A stretch of DNA of 58,726 bases from the NCBI RefSeq assembly GCF_000425165.1, contig NZ_AULG01000029.1, positions 1-58,726 of the forward strand, written 5' to 3'. The notes under the pieces are model-generated. The model was given only the letters and a program-made list of their open reading frames with translations, was not told where the DNA came from and did not search any database. This DNA comes from Photobacterium halotolerans DSM 18316. Lineage in GTDB: Bacteria > Pseudomonadota > Gammaproteobacteria > Enterobacterales > Vibrionaceae. The position numbers and the translations under genes are program-made. This document shows, in pieces, positions 49,053-58,420 of this stretch. Position 1 is the first letter of the stretch, and each line of letters starts with the position of its first letter.

Positions 49053-49401
49053 GGCGTCCCCGCTGAATCACCACGCCAACACCGCGCGCATTCGGCACTG
49101 CGCCCGGCTTGGTCACTGACACTTTGATCCAGGGTACGTTGAAACGTGTCATGATCAGGCTGGCAACTTCCTCTGCCACCCGCTCGACCAGCAGAAAGCG
49201 GCCCTGTTCCACAAACTCGGTAACTGCCTGGCTGACGGCGGCGTAATCGAGCGCCAGCGACACATCATCGGCGAGCGCGGCGGGCTGATTGTCATGGGCC
49301 ATTTCCAGGTCCAGCACCAGTTTCTGCTTAATTTCCTGCTCCCAGTCATACACCCCGATAGAGGCGATAACATCAAGATGTTCGATAAATACTGAATCCA
49401 T
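49045..49401 (-). CDS. folB: dihydroneopterin aldolase
   Basis: Codes for 118 residues. It cleaves dihydroneopterin to the substrate of FolK. VFIEHLDVIASIGVYDWEQEIKQKLVLDLEM with its conserved glutamate and LVERVAEEVASLIM with VSVTKPGAVPNARGVGV are typical. First gene of the folB-folK pair; divergent from plsY. Between the two (49402-49695) I see no further gene. Confidence 0.94.
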   Translation of the reverse strand: MDSVFIEHLDVIASIGVYDWEQEIKQKLVLDLEMAHDNQPAALADDVSLALDYAAVSQAVTEFVEQGRFLLVERVAEEVASLIMTRFNVPWIKVSVTKPGAVPNARGVGVVIQRGRRD

Positions 49402-49695
49402 GTTCCATCGCTAATTTTGTGTAGAGGTCGGATACCCAATGTGAGCAAAAGTGCGTATTATCGGGACGAGTTCATCATATTGATGACAGAAAACAGGCTT
49501 CCAGCGTTTCAAACACGCCAGCCTCCTGAAAGTGGATGCACTATACCACAGCTGATATGCCTAGTGTCATCAGACGTGGGCGCTGAGTAATCACATTTTT
49601 ACCACTTTCATGGTTACCAAAAAGGCCACGGCGTACAGGCTCATCAACACCCGCTCCCCGGATGACAATAACGTCAGGGGCTTACTGGAGATGCT

Positions 49696-50304
49696 ATGAC
49701 ACCATTGGTGCTGCTGATCATTATCGCTGCTTACCTGCTGGGCTCTGTGTCCAGTGCGGTGCTGATTTGTCGCCTGTTCCGCCTGCCAGATCCAAGAGAC
49801 AGCGGCTCGGGGAATCCGGGGGCAACCAATGTCCTGCGTATCGGCGGCCGGGGTGCCGCGGCACTGGTGCTGGTGTGCGATATTCTCAAAGGCATGCTGC
49901 CGGTCTGGATCAGCTATTTTCTGGGGATTAACCCCTTTCTGCTGGGAATCATAGGGATTGCCGCCTGTCTGGGTCATATTTACCCGCTGTTTTTCCACTT
50001 CCGCGGCGGCAAAGGCGTGGCGACGGCACTGGGCGCACTGGCGCCGATTGGCTGGGATTTAAGCGGGATGCTGATTGCAAGCTGGTTAGTGGTGGCCGTG
50101 CTGTGCGGCTATTCTTCGCTGGCATCCATGATCACCGCACTCATCGCGCCCATGTTTACCTGGTGGGTCAAACCTCAGTACACCATGCCGGTGGCTATGC
50201 TGTCGTGCCTGATCATTCTGCGCCATCACGAGAATGTCCGCCGCTTGCTGGACGGCAAAGAATATAAGATATGGCATAAATTTAACCGCCAGTCGAAACC
50301 CTGA
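49696..50304 (+). CDS. plsY: acylphosphate glycerol-3-phosphate acyltransferase
   Basis: Codes for 202 residues, five to six membrane helices. PlsY uses acyl phosphate made by PlsX for the first acylation of glycerol-3-phosphate. The loop motifs [11 protein letters not shown] and [12 protein letters not shown] are present, and the third is [17 protein letters not shown] sets the start. The stop overlaps an aaccgccag/ctggcggtt hairpin (50283-50320). plsY-folB divergence is standard in gammaproteobacteria. Confidence 0.95.
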   Translation: MTPLVLLIIIAAYLLGSVSSAVLICRLFRLPDPRDSGSGNPGATNVLRIGGRGAAALVLVCDILKGMLPVWISYFLGINPFLLGIIGIAACLGHIYPLFFHFRGGKGVATALGALAPIGWDLSGMLIASWLVVAVLCGYSSLASMITALIAPMFTWWVKPQYTMPVAMLSCLIILRHHENVRRLLDGKEYKIWHKFNRQSKP

Positions 50305-50349
50305 TTCGTCCTGGCGGTTAAGTGCTATTTGGGGATCACTGACCCGGCC

Positions 50350-51366
50350 TCAGCGCAAGGGCTTGAGGGTATCGATCGGCCAGCGCGGATGGGCTTTGAC
50401 ACTCAAATCCATGATTTCCTGATTTTTCAGACGCTGCATGCCCGCATAGGCAATCATGGCGCCGTTATCGGTACAGAACTCAGTACGCGGATAAAAAACT
50501 TCGCCGCCCAGTTTTTCCATCAGGGCAGCCAGCTCGGCACGCAGGTGCTTGTTGGCACTCACACCGCCGGCAATCACCAGACGCTTAAAGCCGGTTTCTT
50601 TCAGGGCACGCTTACATTTGATTGCCAGGGTGTCTACCACAGCTTCCTGAAACGCATAAGCAATGTCTGCCCGGGTCTGCTCATCATCATCGTTGCCACG
50701 AATGGTGTTGGCGGCAAAGGTTTTCAGGCCGGAAAAACTGAAATCCATGCCCGGACGGTCCGTCATCGGACGCGGGAAGGTAAAGCGGCCTGCGGTGCCT
50801 TTATCGGCCAGTTTCGACAGCAGCGGTCCGCCGGGATAATCCAGCCCCATCAGCTTGGCCGTTTTATCAAAGGCTTCACCGGCGGCATCGTCAATCGACT
50901 CACCCAGAATGCGGTATTCGCCGATCCCTTTGACTTCCACCATCATGGTATGACCGCCAGAGACCAGCAGCGCCACAAACGGAAACTCAGGGGGATTGTC
51001 TTCCAGCATAGGCGCCAGCAAATGGCCTTCCATATGGTGTACCGCCACCGCAGGCAGATTCCAGGCATACGCCAGGCTGCGGCCTATGGTCGCGCCCACT
51101 AACAGAGCACCGACCAAACCCGGCCCGGCGGTATAAGCCACGCCATCCAGATCCGCCGGAGTTAAACCGGCATCGGCCAGCGCCTGCTTGATCAGCGGGA
51201 TGGTTTTTTTGACATGGTCCCGTGAGGCCAGTTCAGGTACGACGCCACCATAATCGGCGTGCAGCTTCACTTGGCTGTACAACTCATGAGCCAGCAGGCC
51301 TTTCTCATCATCGTAAATCGCCACGCCTGTTTCGTCACAGGACGTTTCGATGCCCAGGATACGCAT
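50350..51366 (-). CDS. tsaD: tRNA N6-adenosine threonylcarbamoyltransferase
   Basis: Codes for 338 residues from ATG 51366 (the frame extends ten codons further; AGAGGT marks this start). TsaD attaches the threonylcarbamoyl group to A37 of ANN-decoding tRNAs, with TsaB, TsaE and TsaC. The ASKHA fold is seen in [20 protein letters not shown], the metal histidines in [11 protein letters not shown], and [13 protein letters not shown]. Divergent from rpsU, the usual neighbour. Confidence 0.96.
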   Translation of the reverse strand: MRILGIETSCDETGVAIYDDEKGLLAHELYSQVKLHADYGGVVPELASRDHVKKTIPLIKQALADAGLTPADLDGVAYTAGPGLVGALLVGATIGRSLAYAWNLPAVAVHHMEGHLLAPMLEDNPPEFPFVALLVSGGHTMMVEVKGIGEYRILGESIDDAAGEAFDKTAKLMGLDYPGGPLLSKLADKGTAGRFTFPRPMTDRPGMDFSFSGLKTFAANTIRGNDDDEQTRADIAYAFQEAVVDTLAIKCKRALKETGFKRLVIAGGVSANKHLRAELAALMEKLGGEVFYPRTEFCTDNGAMIAYAGMQRLKNQEIMDLSVKAHPRWPIDTLKPLR

Positions 51367-51480
51367 ATCAACCTCTATACTTATATACTTACACACTGAA
51401 AGCCGAAGCCGGTGCGGAACGTCGGAGGGGCATGTTACCGCTGTTGACAGAATTTCACCAGTTCTGACTTGCAGAATGCT

Positions 51481-51509
51481 TTACAAATGACCCCGGATCA
51501 GATTAGAAT
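51481..51509 (+). promoter_or_regulatory. promoter of the rpsU-yqeY-dnaG-rpoD operon
   Basis: TTACAA (51481-51486) and TAGAAT (51504-51509) are spaced 17 and lie about 73 bases before rpsU. A second TTGACA at 51444-51449 has no clear -10. Confidence 0.5.
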
Positions 51510-51581
51510 TTCGCACCATTTTTAATCAGCTGATAATTTTGATCATCAGCGTTAATCGAATCACTCTGAGGTGAGTATTAC

Positions 51582-51797
51582 ATGCCAGTAGTCAAAGTAC
51601 GTGAAAACGAACCGTTCGACGTAGCTCTACGTCGTTTTAAGCGCTCTTGCGAAAAAGCAGGTATCCTTTCTGAAGTTCGCCGTCGTGAGCACTTCGAAAA
51701 GCCAACAACTGTACGTAAGCGCGCTAAAGCAGCGGCTGTTAAGCGTCACCTGAAAAAATTGGCTCGCGAAAACGCACGTCGCGTTCGTCTGTACTAA
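51582..51797 (+). CDS. rpsU: 30S ribosomal protein S21
   Basis: Codes for 71 residues, full length, very basic. It is the late-assembling small-subunit protein near the anti-Shine-Dalgarno region. The N-terminus [26 protein letters not shown] is typical. GAGGTGA precedes the start. First gene of the macromolecular synthesis operon, 24 bases before yqeY. Confidence 0.98.
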   Translation: MPVVKVRENEPFDVALRRFKRSCEKAGILSEVRRREHFEKPTTVRKRAKAAAVKRHLKKLARENARRVRLY

Positions 51798-51821
51798 TTT
51801 ACAGATAACAAGGACAGCGTA

Positions 51822-52265
51822 ATGGCCCTGATCGAAAGTATAAAGAACGAACAAAAAGCAGCCATGAAGGCGAAGGATAAAGCTCGCCTGGGTGCTATCC
51901 GTCTTGTTCTTGCTGCCATCAAACAACGTGAAGTCGACGAGAAGATCACTCTGACCGACGACGACATAGTGGCAGTACTGACGAAAATGGTAAAACAGCG
52001 TCGTGACTCTGTGGCTCAGTATGAAGCCGCAGGCCGTCAGGATCTGGCCGATGTTGAGCATGCTGAAATCGCCGTACTGGAAGAATTTATGCCTCAGCCG
52101 CTGAGCGACGACGAAGTTGCCGCTCTGCTGGAAGACGCTATCGCCAGTACAGGTGCCAGCACTATGCAAGACATGGGTAAACTGATGGCTGTGCTCAAAC
52201 CACAGCTGCAGGGCCGCGCCGATATGGGGAAAGTTAGCCAACTGGTCAAAGCCAAACTCGGCTAA
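51822..52265 (+). CDS. yqeY: GatB/YqeY domain protein
   Basis: Codes for 147 residues, helical. The family shares the tail domain of GatB, which binds tRNA, but its role here is unknown. MKAKDKARLGAIRLVLAAIKQREVDEK, the RRDSVAQYEAAGRQDLADVEHAEIAVLEEFMP helix and DMGKLMAVLKPQLQGRADMGKVSQLVK are diagnostic. It is inserted between rpsU and dnaG in vibrios and many other gammaproteobacteria, but not in E. coli. Confidence 0.94.
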   Translation: MALIESIKNEQKAAMKAKDKARLGAIRLVLAAIKQREVDEKITLTDDDIVAVLTKMVKQRRDSVAQYEAAGRQDLADVEHAEIAVLEEFMPQPLSDDEVAALLEDAIASTGASTMQDMGKLMAVLKPQLQGRADMGKVSQLVKAKLG

Positions 52266-52281
52266 AACTGCCCCAACTCTA

Positions 52282-52324
52282 CAGCAAGCCGTGCTATCCT
52301 CTCGGGAATGCGCGGCTTGTTTGT
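52282..52324 (+). terminator. partial terminator upstream of dnaG
   Basis: A 10-base stem caagccgtgc/gcgcggcttg (one G-T pair) with a 16-base loop and a TTTG tail in the yqeY-dnaG gap. The E. coli operon has a partial terminator at the equivalent point that keeps primase levels low. Confidence 0.55.
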
Positions 52325-52360
52325 ATCTCTTCCCAGTTAATTTCAGGTAACACTCATTGT

Positions 52361-54118
52361 ATGGCAGGAAAGATCCCTCGTTCATTCATCGATGACCTCA
52401 TCTCACGGCATGACATAGTCGATGTAATTGATGCGCGGGTGAAACTCAAAAAGCAAGGCAAGAACTACGGTGCCTGCTGCCCTTTCCACAATGAGAAAAC
52501 CCCGTCTTTTTCTGTCAGTCCCGACAAACAGTTCTACTATTGCTTTGGGTGCGGCGCGAAAGGCAACGTGCTTGATTTTGTGATGGAGTTCGACCGGCTG
52601 GACTTTGTCGATGCCGTTGAAGAGCTGGCGTCTCAGCTTGGCCTTGAAATTCCGCGCGAACAAGGCAGCAGCGGCCAGAGCAGCATCAAGCGACAAGAGA
52701 AGCAAAGCCTTTATGACCTGATGGGTCAGGTCGCCCAATATTATCAGTCGCTGTTGCGTCAGAGCGATGCGCAGGTAGCCATTAACTACCTGAAAGGACG
52801 TGGCCTGTCGGGCGAGATCGTCAAACAGTTCGGCATCGGCTATGTGCCTGACCAATGGGATCTGGTGCGCAGCCGTTTTGGCCGCAACGAGCAGGCACAG
52901 CAAGATTTAGTCAGCGCCGGCATGCTGATCGAAAACGAACAAGGCCGTCGCTATGACCGTTTCCGTGGCCGGATTATGTTTCCGATCCACGACCGCCGCG
53001 GCCGGGTGATCGGGTTTGGTGGCCGGGTACTGGGCGAAGGTACACCTAAGTATCTCAACTCACCGGAAACACCGGTTTTTCACAAAGGCCGCGAGCTCTA
53101 CGGTTTGTATCAGGTGATGCAAGCTTACCGGGAACCTGAACGCGTTCTGGTCGTCGAAGGCTATATGGATGTAGTGGCCCTGGCGCAATACGGCGTCGAC
53201 TATGCCGTCGCCTCGCTGGGCACCTCGACCACAGGGGAGCACATTCAGACCCTGTTCCGGCAAACCGGTACTGTGGTGTGCTGTTATGACGGTGACCGCG
53301 CCGGTCGCGATGCGGCCTGGCGGGCGATGGAACAAGCGCTGCCGTATATGAACGATGGCCGCCAGCTGAAATTTATGTTCCTGCCCGACGGCGAAGACCC
53401 GGACAGTTACGTGCGCCAGCATGGCAAAGAAGCGTTCGAGCAGGCGATCACTCAGGCAATGACCCTGTCTGATTTCCTGTTCACCACCCTGCTGCAGCAG
53501 GTAGATACCAGCAGCCGGGAAGGCAAAGCCAAGCTCAGTACGCTGGCGGTGCCACTGATTGACAAAGTGCCGGGCGGCACCCTGAGACTATACTTACGGA
53601 AAGTTTTAGGACAAAAACTCGGTCTTCCTGATGAAGAGCAGCTGAAACAGCTGATCAGCGAGCACGGAGACAACAAGCCGGTCAGAACGGCTCAGCCCGC
53701 CATCAAGCGTACGCCGATGCGCATCGCGATTGCGCTGCTGCTGCAAAACCCGGGCTTTGCCAGTGAACTGGGCTTAAACACCCAGGATTTTGCAGGCACA
53801 GAGCTGGCTGGCTTAAAATTATTACTGACAATAGTTGATAAATGTCGACTTCATCCCAATATCACAACTGGACAGTTGCTTGAAGATTGGCGTGAGACCG
53901 AGCAAGCCTCAATGATGGCCCGTCTGGCCAGTTGGGACATACCGCTCGGCAGCGATGAAGACAGTTTACACACTGTATTTTTTGACGCGATGGATAAAGT
54001 TATCGATCAATGCGTCACACAACAAATTGAGAAGTTGCAGGCTAAATCGAACACCGTCGGCTTATCAGTCGAAGAGAAGCGGGAGCTTCAGCTATTGCTG
54101 TTAAATCGCCCCGTCTAA
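52361..54118 (+). CDS. dnaG: DNA primase
   Basis: Codes for 585 residues. It makes RNA primers at the fork. The N-terminal zinc domain (CPFHNEKTPSF, YCFGCGAKGN), the RNA polymerase domain with TOPRIM (VEGYMDVVALAQYGVDY, CYDGDRAGRDAA) and the C-terminal helicase-binding region (from about 440) are all visible. Third gene of the operon, between yqeY and rpoD. Confidence 0.97.
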   Translation: MAGKIPRSFIDDLISRHDIVDVIDARVKLKKQGKNYGACCPFHNEKTPSFSVSPDKQFYYCFGCGAKGNVLDFVMEFDRLDFVDAVEELASQLGLEIPREQGSSGQSSIKRQEKQSLYDLMGQVAQYYQSLLRQSDAQVAINYLKGRGLSGEIVKQFGIGYVPDQWDLVRSRFGRNEQAQQDLVSAGMLIENEQGRRYDRFRGRIMFPIHDRRGRVIGFGGRVLGEGTPKYLNSPETPVFHKGRELYGLYQVMQAYREPERVLVVEGYMDVVALAQYGVDYAVASLGTSTTGEHIQTLFRQTGTVVCCYDGDRAGRDAAWRAMEQALPYMNDGRQLKFMFLPDGEDPDSYVRQHGKEAFEQAITQAMTLSDFLFTTLLQQVDTSSREGKAKLSTLAVPLIDKVPGGTLRLYLRKVLGQKLGLPDEEQLKQLISEHGDNKPVRTAQPAIKRTPMRIAIALLLQNPGFASELGLNTQDFAGTELAGLKLLLTIVDKCRLHPNITTGQLLEDWRETEQASMMARLASWDIPLGSDEDSLHTVFFDAMDKVIDQCVTQQIEKLQAKSNTVGLSVEEKRELQLLLLNRPV

Positions 54119-54122
54119 AAAG

Positions 54123-54151
54123 TAGTCAACAATTCTGACATTTGTTATAAT
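54123..54151 (+). promoter_or_regulatory. possible additional rpoD promoter
   Basis: TAGTCA (54123-54128) and a perfect TATAAT (54146-54151) are spaced 17, about 60 bases before rpoD. This could let rpoD be expressed apart from the operon promoter. Confidence 0.45.
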
Positions 54152-54210
54152 TACTGGTTTGCATTTCTGCATCCTTTTTTCTCACTCAGACCCTAAGTTG
54201 GATATCGTCT

Positions 54211-56055
54211 ATGGAGCAAAATCCGCAGTCACAGCTAAAGTTGCTTGTTGCCAAAGGCAAAGAGCAAGGTTATCTGACCTATGCCGAAGTTAATGACCAC
54301 CTGCCAGAAGACATTGTTGACTCTGATCAGGTTGAAGACATTATTCAGATGATCAACGACATGGGTATTAAGGTGGTGGAAACCGCCCCTGATGCCGATG
54401 AACTCATGATGACTGAAGATAACGCCGATGAAGACGCCATTGAAGCGGCGGCTCAGGCATTATCGAGCGTAGAAAGCGAAATCGGCCGTACCACTGACCC
54501 GGTTCGTATGTACATGCGCGAAATGGGTACAGTTGAGCTGTTGACCCGCGAAGGCGAAATCGACATCGCTAAACGCATCGAAGATGGTATCAATCAGGTT
54601 CAGTGTTCTGTTGCTGAGTACCCGTCAGCAATCTCGCATCTGCTTGAGCAGTTTGACAAGGTTGAAGCAGAAGAGCTGCGTCTGACTGATATCATTTCAG
54701 GCTTCGTGGATCCTAACGAAGAAGAGACAGCCGCTCCGACAGCCACGCACATCGGCTCCGAGTTAAGTGAAACTGATCTTGAAGATGAAGACAAAGATCT
54801 TGAAGACGATGACGACGATTCAGAAAGCGAAGAAGACGACGGCAGCATCGATCCGGAAGTAGCACGCGAGAAGTTCAAAGAACTGCGTGTCTCTTACGAA
54901 AATATGGCCAAAGCCATCGACACCAATGGCCGTCATCACCCGGATACTGAAGTCGCTATTGCCGAGCTGTCTGAAATTTTCAAGCAGTTCCGTCTGATCC
55001 CGAAACAGTTTGACCGTCTGGTCAGTTCACTGCGTGATTCCATGGATAAGGTACGTACCAATGAGCGCCTGATCATGCGTATGTGTGTCGACAACAGCAA
55101 AATGCCGAAGAAGACCTTCGTACAGCTGTTCAGCGGTAATGAATCTTCTTCTGCGTGGATCGACGAAGCACTGAACTCAGGCAAACCGTATGCCGAGCGC
55201 CTGAAAAACTACGAAGAAGACCTGCGTCGTGCCTCGCTGAAGTTGCGCATACTGGAAGATGAAACCGGCCTGTCGATTGAGCGTATCAAAGACATCAGCC
55301 GCCGTATGTCTATCGGTGAAGCCAAAGCACGCCGCGCCAAGAAAGAAATGGTTGAGGCCAACCTGCGTCTGGTTATTTCTATCGCCAAGAAATACACCAA
55401 CCGTGGCCTGCAATTCCTGGATCTGATCCAGGAAGGTAACATTGGTCTGATGAAAGCGGTCGATAAGTTTGAATACCGTCGTGGTTACAAATTCTCGACT
55501 TACGCCACCTGGTGGATCCGTCAGGCAATCACACGTTCAATCGCAGACCAGGCACGTACGATTCGTATCCCTGTGCACATGATCGAAACCATCAACAAAC
55601 TGAACCGTATCTCTCGCCAGATGCTTCAGGAGATGGGCCGTGAACCACTGCCGGAAGAACTGGCTGAACGCATGCAAATGCCGGAAGACAAGATCCGCAA
55701 AGTGCTGAAGATTGCCAAAGAGCCAATCTCGATGGAAACCCCAATCGGTGATGATGAAGATTCACATCTGGGTGATTTCATTGAAGATACCACGCTGCAG
55801 CTGCCAATGGATTCTGCCACGGCAACCAACCTGCGTGCGGCCACCAACGAAGTACTGGCTGGCCTGACGCCACGTGAAGCCAAAGTACTGCGTATGCGCT
55901 TTGGTATCGACATGAACACCGACCATACACTGGAAGAAGTGGGCAAACAGTTTGACGTGACTCGTGAGCGTATCCGTCAGATCGAAGCCAAAGCCCTGCG
56001 AAAACTGCGCCACCCAAGCCGTTCCGACGTGCTGCGCAGCTTCCTGGACGAGTAA
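54211..56055 (+). CDS. rpoD: RNA polymerase sigma-70 factor RpoD
   Basis: Codes for 614 residues. It is the housekeeping sigma factor. Region 1.1 ([20 protein letters not shown]), 1.2 ([25 protein letters not shown]), an acidic non-conserved region (about 190-220), 2.1-2.4 ([37 protein letters not shown]) and 4.2 ([22 protein letters not shown]) are complete and in order. Last gene of the operon. Confidence 0.98.
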   Translation: MEQNPQSQLKLLVAKGKEQGYLTYAEVNDHLPEDIVDSDQVEDIIQMINDMGIKVVETAPDADELMMTEDNADEDAIEAAAQALSSVESEIGRTTDPVRMYMREMGTVELLTREGEIDIAKRIEDGINQVQCSVAEYPSAISHLLEQFDKVEAEELRLTDIISGFVDPNEEETAAPTATHIGSELSETDLEDEDKDLEDDDDDSESEEDDGSIDPEVAREKFKELRVSYENMAKAIDTNGRHHPDTEVAIAELSEIFKQFRLIPKQFDRLVSSLRDSMDKVRTNERLIMRMCVDNSKMPKKTFVQLFSGNESSSAWIDEALNSGKPYAERLKNYEEDLRRASLKLRILEDETGLSIERIKDISRRMSIGEAKARRAKKEMVEANLRLVISIAKKYTNRGLQFLDLIQEGNIGLMKAVDKFEYRRGYKFSTYATWWIRQAITRSIADQARTIRIPVHMIETINKLNRISRQMLQEMGREPLPEELAERMQMPEDKIRKVLKIAKEPISMETPIGDDEDSHLGDFIEDTTLQLPMDSATATNLRAATNEVLAGLTPREAKVLRMRFGIDMNTDHTLEEVGKQFDVTRERIRQIEAKALRKLRHPSRSDVLRSFLDE

Positions 56056-56081
56056 GCCACTCACCACAAACACCACATCAC

Positions 56082-56107
56082 AAAGCGGGCTAAACAGCCC
56101 GCTTTTT
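56082..56107 (+). terminator. terminator of rpoD
   Basis: A perfect stem aaagcgggc/gcccgcttt with a 6-base loop followed by T-rich sequence. Confidence 0.88.
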
Positions 56108-56210
56108 CTTTGCCCGCCGCACATGCGACCTCGCTCACACCCCTTGCCACGCAAGGGCTTGCCCTGCATTTAACTGCCTAAGAAACAAACAAAACTTGCC
56201 CCTTCGCACC

Positions 56211-56239
56211 TAGACAATGCCCCACCCATCCCATATAAT
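56211..56239 (+). promoter_or_regulatory. promoter of tRNA-Ile2
   Basis: TAGACA (56211-56216) and TATAAT (56234-56239), spaced exactly 17, lie 13 bases before the tRNA. Confidence 0.75.
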
Positions 56240-56252
56240 CGGTGGCACATTT

Positions 56253-56328
56253 GGCCCCTTAGCTCAGTGGTTAGAGCAGGCGACTCATAATCGCTTGGTC
56301 CCCAGTTCAAGTCTGGGAGGGGCCACCA
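56253..56328 (+). tRNA. tRNA-Ile2 with CAU anticodon (lysidine-modified)
   Basis: A 76-base tRNA with an encoded CCA. The acceptor arm is GGCCCCT/AGGGGCC. The anticodon loop CTCATAA gives CAT, which by itself could be Met. The body closely resembles E. coli ileX tRNA-Ile2 (acceptor stem, D arm and anticodon stem) and not elongator tRNA-Met, and it lies beyond rpoD as ileX does. C34 would be converted to lysidine by TilS to read AUA. Automated annotation often calls this tRNA-Met. It is an island attachment site in Vibrio. Confidence 0.92.
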
Positions 56329-56336
56329 AACAAAAC

Positions 56337-56370
56337 AAGGGCTTAGCTGATTTTTCAGCTAAGCCCTTTT
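56337..56370 (+). terminator. terminator of tRNA-Ile2
   Basis: A 14-base perfect stem (aagggcttagctga and complement) with a TTTT loop and T-rich tail. Confidence 0.85.
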
Positions 56371-56384
56371 AATTTTTTCATTTC

Positions 56385-56404
56385 TATGTAGCACATATGT
56401 AGCA
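56385..56404. repeat. paired TATGTAGCA repeats beside the tRNA
   Basis: Nine-base direct repeats at 56385-56393 and 56396-56404, period 11, just past the tRNA terminator. Spacing near one helical turn suggests a protein-binding array, possibly integrase arm-type sites of an island inserted at the tRNA. Confidence 0.4.
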
Positions 56405-56730
56405 AATATTATTTAGCCTGAACAAGTCATTGACGCCCTCTAGCCACCACGCAGCACCTGACTAACTACCTGCACTCTCGCTTAGCGAGGCTATCAAGCT
56501 AGCAGATAGGGATCAATTTCGGCAAATGGAACAGTAGTGATTCATTAATAAGTACAGATAAGCGCCAAAAATCAACTATTGACGCTATAGTCTTTTGTAT
56601 GGCACCGTTTGTGTATGTGCAAGTGTCACACTTGCTGTCACATTTCCTCCCCTATGACCGTTCCATATTGCAGAGTTTGAATCCCAGAAGTACGCCATTA
56701 CGTGCGTAATGCTCTGTTTATCACAATCAA
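56405..56730. other. AT-rich non-coding stretch of the island
   Basis: About 330 bases with no gene I can support. It contains two short palindromes: gcaagtgt-c-acacttgc (8-base arms, near 56619-56635) and attacg-tg-cgtaat (near 56697-56710). The composition differs clearly from the core genes to the left. Confidence 0.5.
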
Positions 56731-56737
56731 CTCTATT

Positions 56738-56773
56738 CAAATACAAGTCTATTTGTATAATGCGTTGTATAAT
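56738..56773 (+). promoter_or_regulatory. promoter and candidate operator of the ImmA/IrrE-PIN pair
   Basis: The 9-base sequence TTGTATAAT occurs at 56753-56761 and 56765-56773, period 12, each with a perfect -10. An inverted repeat caaata/tatttg brackets the stretch just before the first (56739-56756 region). This is the expected place for self-repression by the HTH domain of the downstream protein. Confidence 0.5.
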
Positions 56774-56805
56774 TTATGTGTGGTAGCTAACTAGTTGAAA
56801 AGAAA

Positions 56806-57939
56806 ATGACAGAGCAAGCTTTAATAAATCCAAGAATAGTTACTTGGGCTAGAGTTCGTGCTGGCCTGAGTGAGGATTCCCTTGCTCAAAAACTGAACGT
56901 TAAGAACGTTCAGAAAATCATTGAATGGGAATCTGGTGAATCCAGACCCACTTTTAAGCAAGCTCAAAACATCGCTAACATCACAAATATTCCTTTTGGT
57001 TATCTGTTCCTACCAGAACCACCCGATGAGGAACTTCCTATACCTGACCTACGAACAGTAGCTAATAGGCATGTCGATGCAGTCTCTATTGATATGAAAG
57101 AGATCATCAAGCAAGTCATGCTCAAACAGGAATGGTATAGAGACTACCTTATCAAGCTAGACGAACCTCGTTTACCATTTATTGGCAAATACAACGTCAA
57201 TGACTCTGTGTTTGATGTAGCCCAAGATATCCGAAATACTCTCGGGGTTCCTCTTCCACAAAAAGGGAGTTGGGAAGAATACCACCGAACACTTATCAAA
57301 GGTGCCGAACAAGCTCGAATATTAGTTATGAGAAGCGGTATCGTAGGCAATAACACTCGTCGTAAACTTGAAGTTTCAGAGTTTAGAGGTTTTGCCATTA
57401 GTGATGATATTGCTCCCGTTATTTTTATAAATAGCTCTGATGCTCCCACTGCAAGACTGTTTACTCTCATTCACGAACTAGCTCATCTATGGATAGGCAG
57501 TAGTGGTATCTCTGACTTAGAGCATTCCCATGCTGAAGAAGAAAAGTTCTGCAATGCTGTAGCTGGAGAGTTTCTTGTACCACAAGAAGCTTTTCATCGT
57601 ATTTGGAACCCCGAGCTAAGTCTTGTTATGAACCTAACAGAAATAAATCGTCAATTGCATGTAAGTAAGCTCGCAGCAGCAAAACGAGCACTAGACTGCC
57701 GAGTTATTGATGGTGATACCTATTGGAAGTACTACCGAGCTGAGCTGAACGCCTTTAGAAACCAGAAAGGCGGAAAGGGTGACTTTAATATTAATGCTGG
57801 AGCTAAAAATAGTAAGCTTTTCTCTAGTGCTGTTGTAGCAGAAGCATTGAGCGGTAGAATGTTACTTAGAGATGCTGGCAACCTACTAGGCATTAAGCCA
57901 AATAATATAAAAACATACGCGAGAAAACTAGCTCTATGA
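56806..57939 (+). CDS. XRE-family HTH plus ImmA/IrrE metallopeptidase, probable antitoxin
   Basis: Codes for 377 residues. Residues 10-65 form an XRE helix-turn-helix (WARVRAGLSEDSLAQKLNV, QKIIEWESGESRPTFKQAQ). A zinc peptidase domain of the ImmA/IrrE (COG2856) type follows: LIHELAHLWIG holds HExxH and EEEKFCNAVAGEFLVP supplies the third ligand. Such proteins commonly cleave or control partner regulators. The stop overlaps the start of the PIN-domain gene by four bases (ATGA), so the pair is coupled like a type II toxin-antitoxin module. AT-rich, unlike the core genes. The Shine-Dalgarno is weak. Confidence 0.85.
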   Translation: MTEQALINPRIVTWARVRAGLSEDSLAQKLNVKNVQKIIEWESGESRPTFKQAQNIANITNIPFGYLFLPEPPDEELPIPDLRTVANRHVDAVSIDMKEIIKQVMLKQEWYRDYLIKLDEPRLPFIGKYNVNDSVFDVAQDIRNTLGVPLPQKGSWEEYHRTLIKGAEQARILVMRSGIVGNNTRRKLEVSEFRGFAISDDIAPVIFINSSDAPTARLFTLIHELAHLWIGSSGISDLEHSHAEEEKFCNAVAGEFLVPQEAFHRIWNPELSLVMNLTEINRQLHVSKLAAAKRALDCRVIDGDTYWKYYRAELNAFRNQKGGKGDFNINAGAKNSKLFSSAVVAEALSGRMLLRDAGNLLGIKPNNIKTYARKLAL

Positions 57940-58403
57940 ATTACCTGCTGGATGCAAACACCTTTATCGAAGCTAAAAACCGTTACTACTCGATGTCAAT
58001 ATGCCCAGGCTATTGGCAATGGATCTTACAGTCTAATGCTCAGGCGGGTGTAGCAAGTATCGGTTTTATAAAAGACGAATTAACAAATGGTAATGACGAA
58101 CTAGCTCAATGGGCGAAGGATAACGCACATTTATTCATTGCAAACGATGACCAACCAACTCAAATAGCGTATGCACAAGTAGTTCAGCATGTAATGACAC
58201 TAACCCAAATGAAAATCGGCGCACAGGCTGAGTTTCTTAGAGGTGCTGATCCTTGGCTCGTTGCTAAAGCAATAACTACTGGGGCAAAAATAGTTACACA
58301 CGAGAAGCTTGACCGTAACATTAAACGTAAGATCCTTATTCCTAACGTTTGTGAGCACTTTGGTGTTGAGTACATCGACACTTTTGAACGAGGGTGTTCA
58401 TAG
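57936..58403 (+). CDS. DUF4411 PIN-like domain protein, probable toxin
   Basis: Codes for 155 residues. It resembles PIN ribonucleases: NYLLDANTFIEAK carries the first acidic residue, IKDEL the next and GADPWLVAKAI the third, with THEKLD following, and the fold length is right. DUF4411 genes are usually found beside HTH-ImmA/IrrE genes, as here. RNase toxicity neutralised by the upstream protein is an inference from family and layout. The gene is intact and stops directly before the IS256-type element. Confidence 0.82.
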   Translation: MNYLLDANTFIEAKNRYYSMSICPGYWQWILQSNAQAGVASIGFIKDELTNGNDELAQWAKDNAHLFIANDDQPTQIAYAQVVQHVMTLTQMKIGAQAEFLRGADPWLVAKAITTGAKIVTHEKLDRNIKRKILIPNVCEHFGVEYIDTFERGCS

Positions 58404-58420
58404 TTCTGTGTCAGCATAAG

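Noticed and set aside
56253..56328. Reading the CAT-anticodon tRNA as elongator tRNA-Met
   Set aside because: The acceptor stem, D arm and anticodon stem match E. coli tRNA-Ile2 (ileX), also located by rpoD, and not tRNA-Met.
56619..56635. The gcaagtgt/acacttgc palindrome as an attachment core
   Set aside because: It has no second copy in the window and no likeness to the tRNA end; it is noted only as a palindrome.
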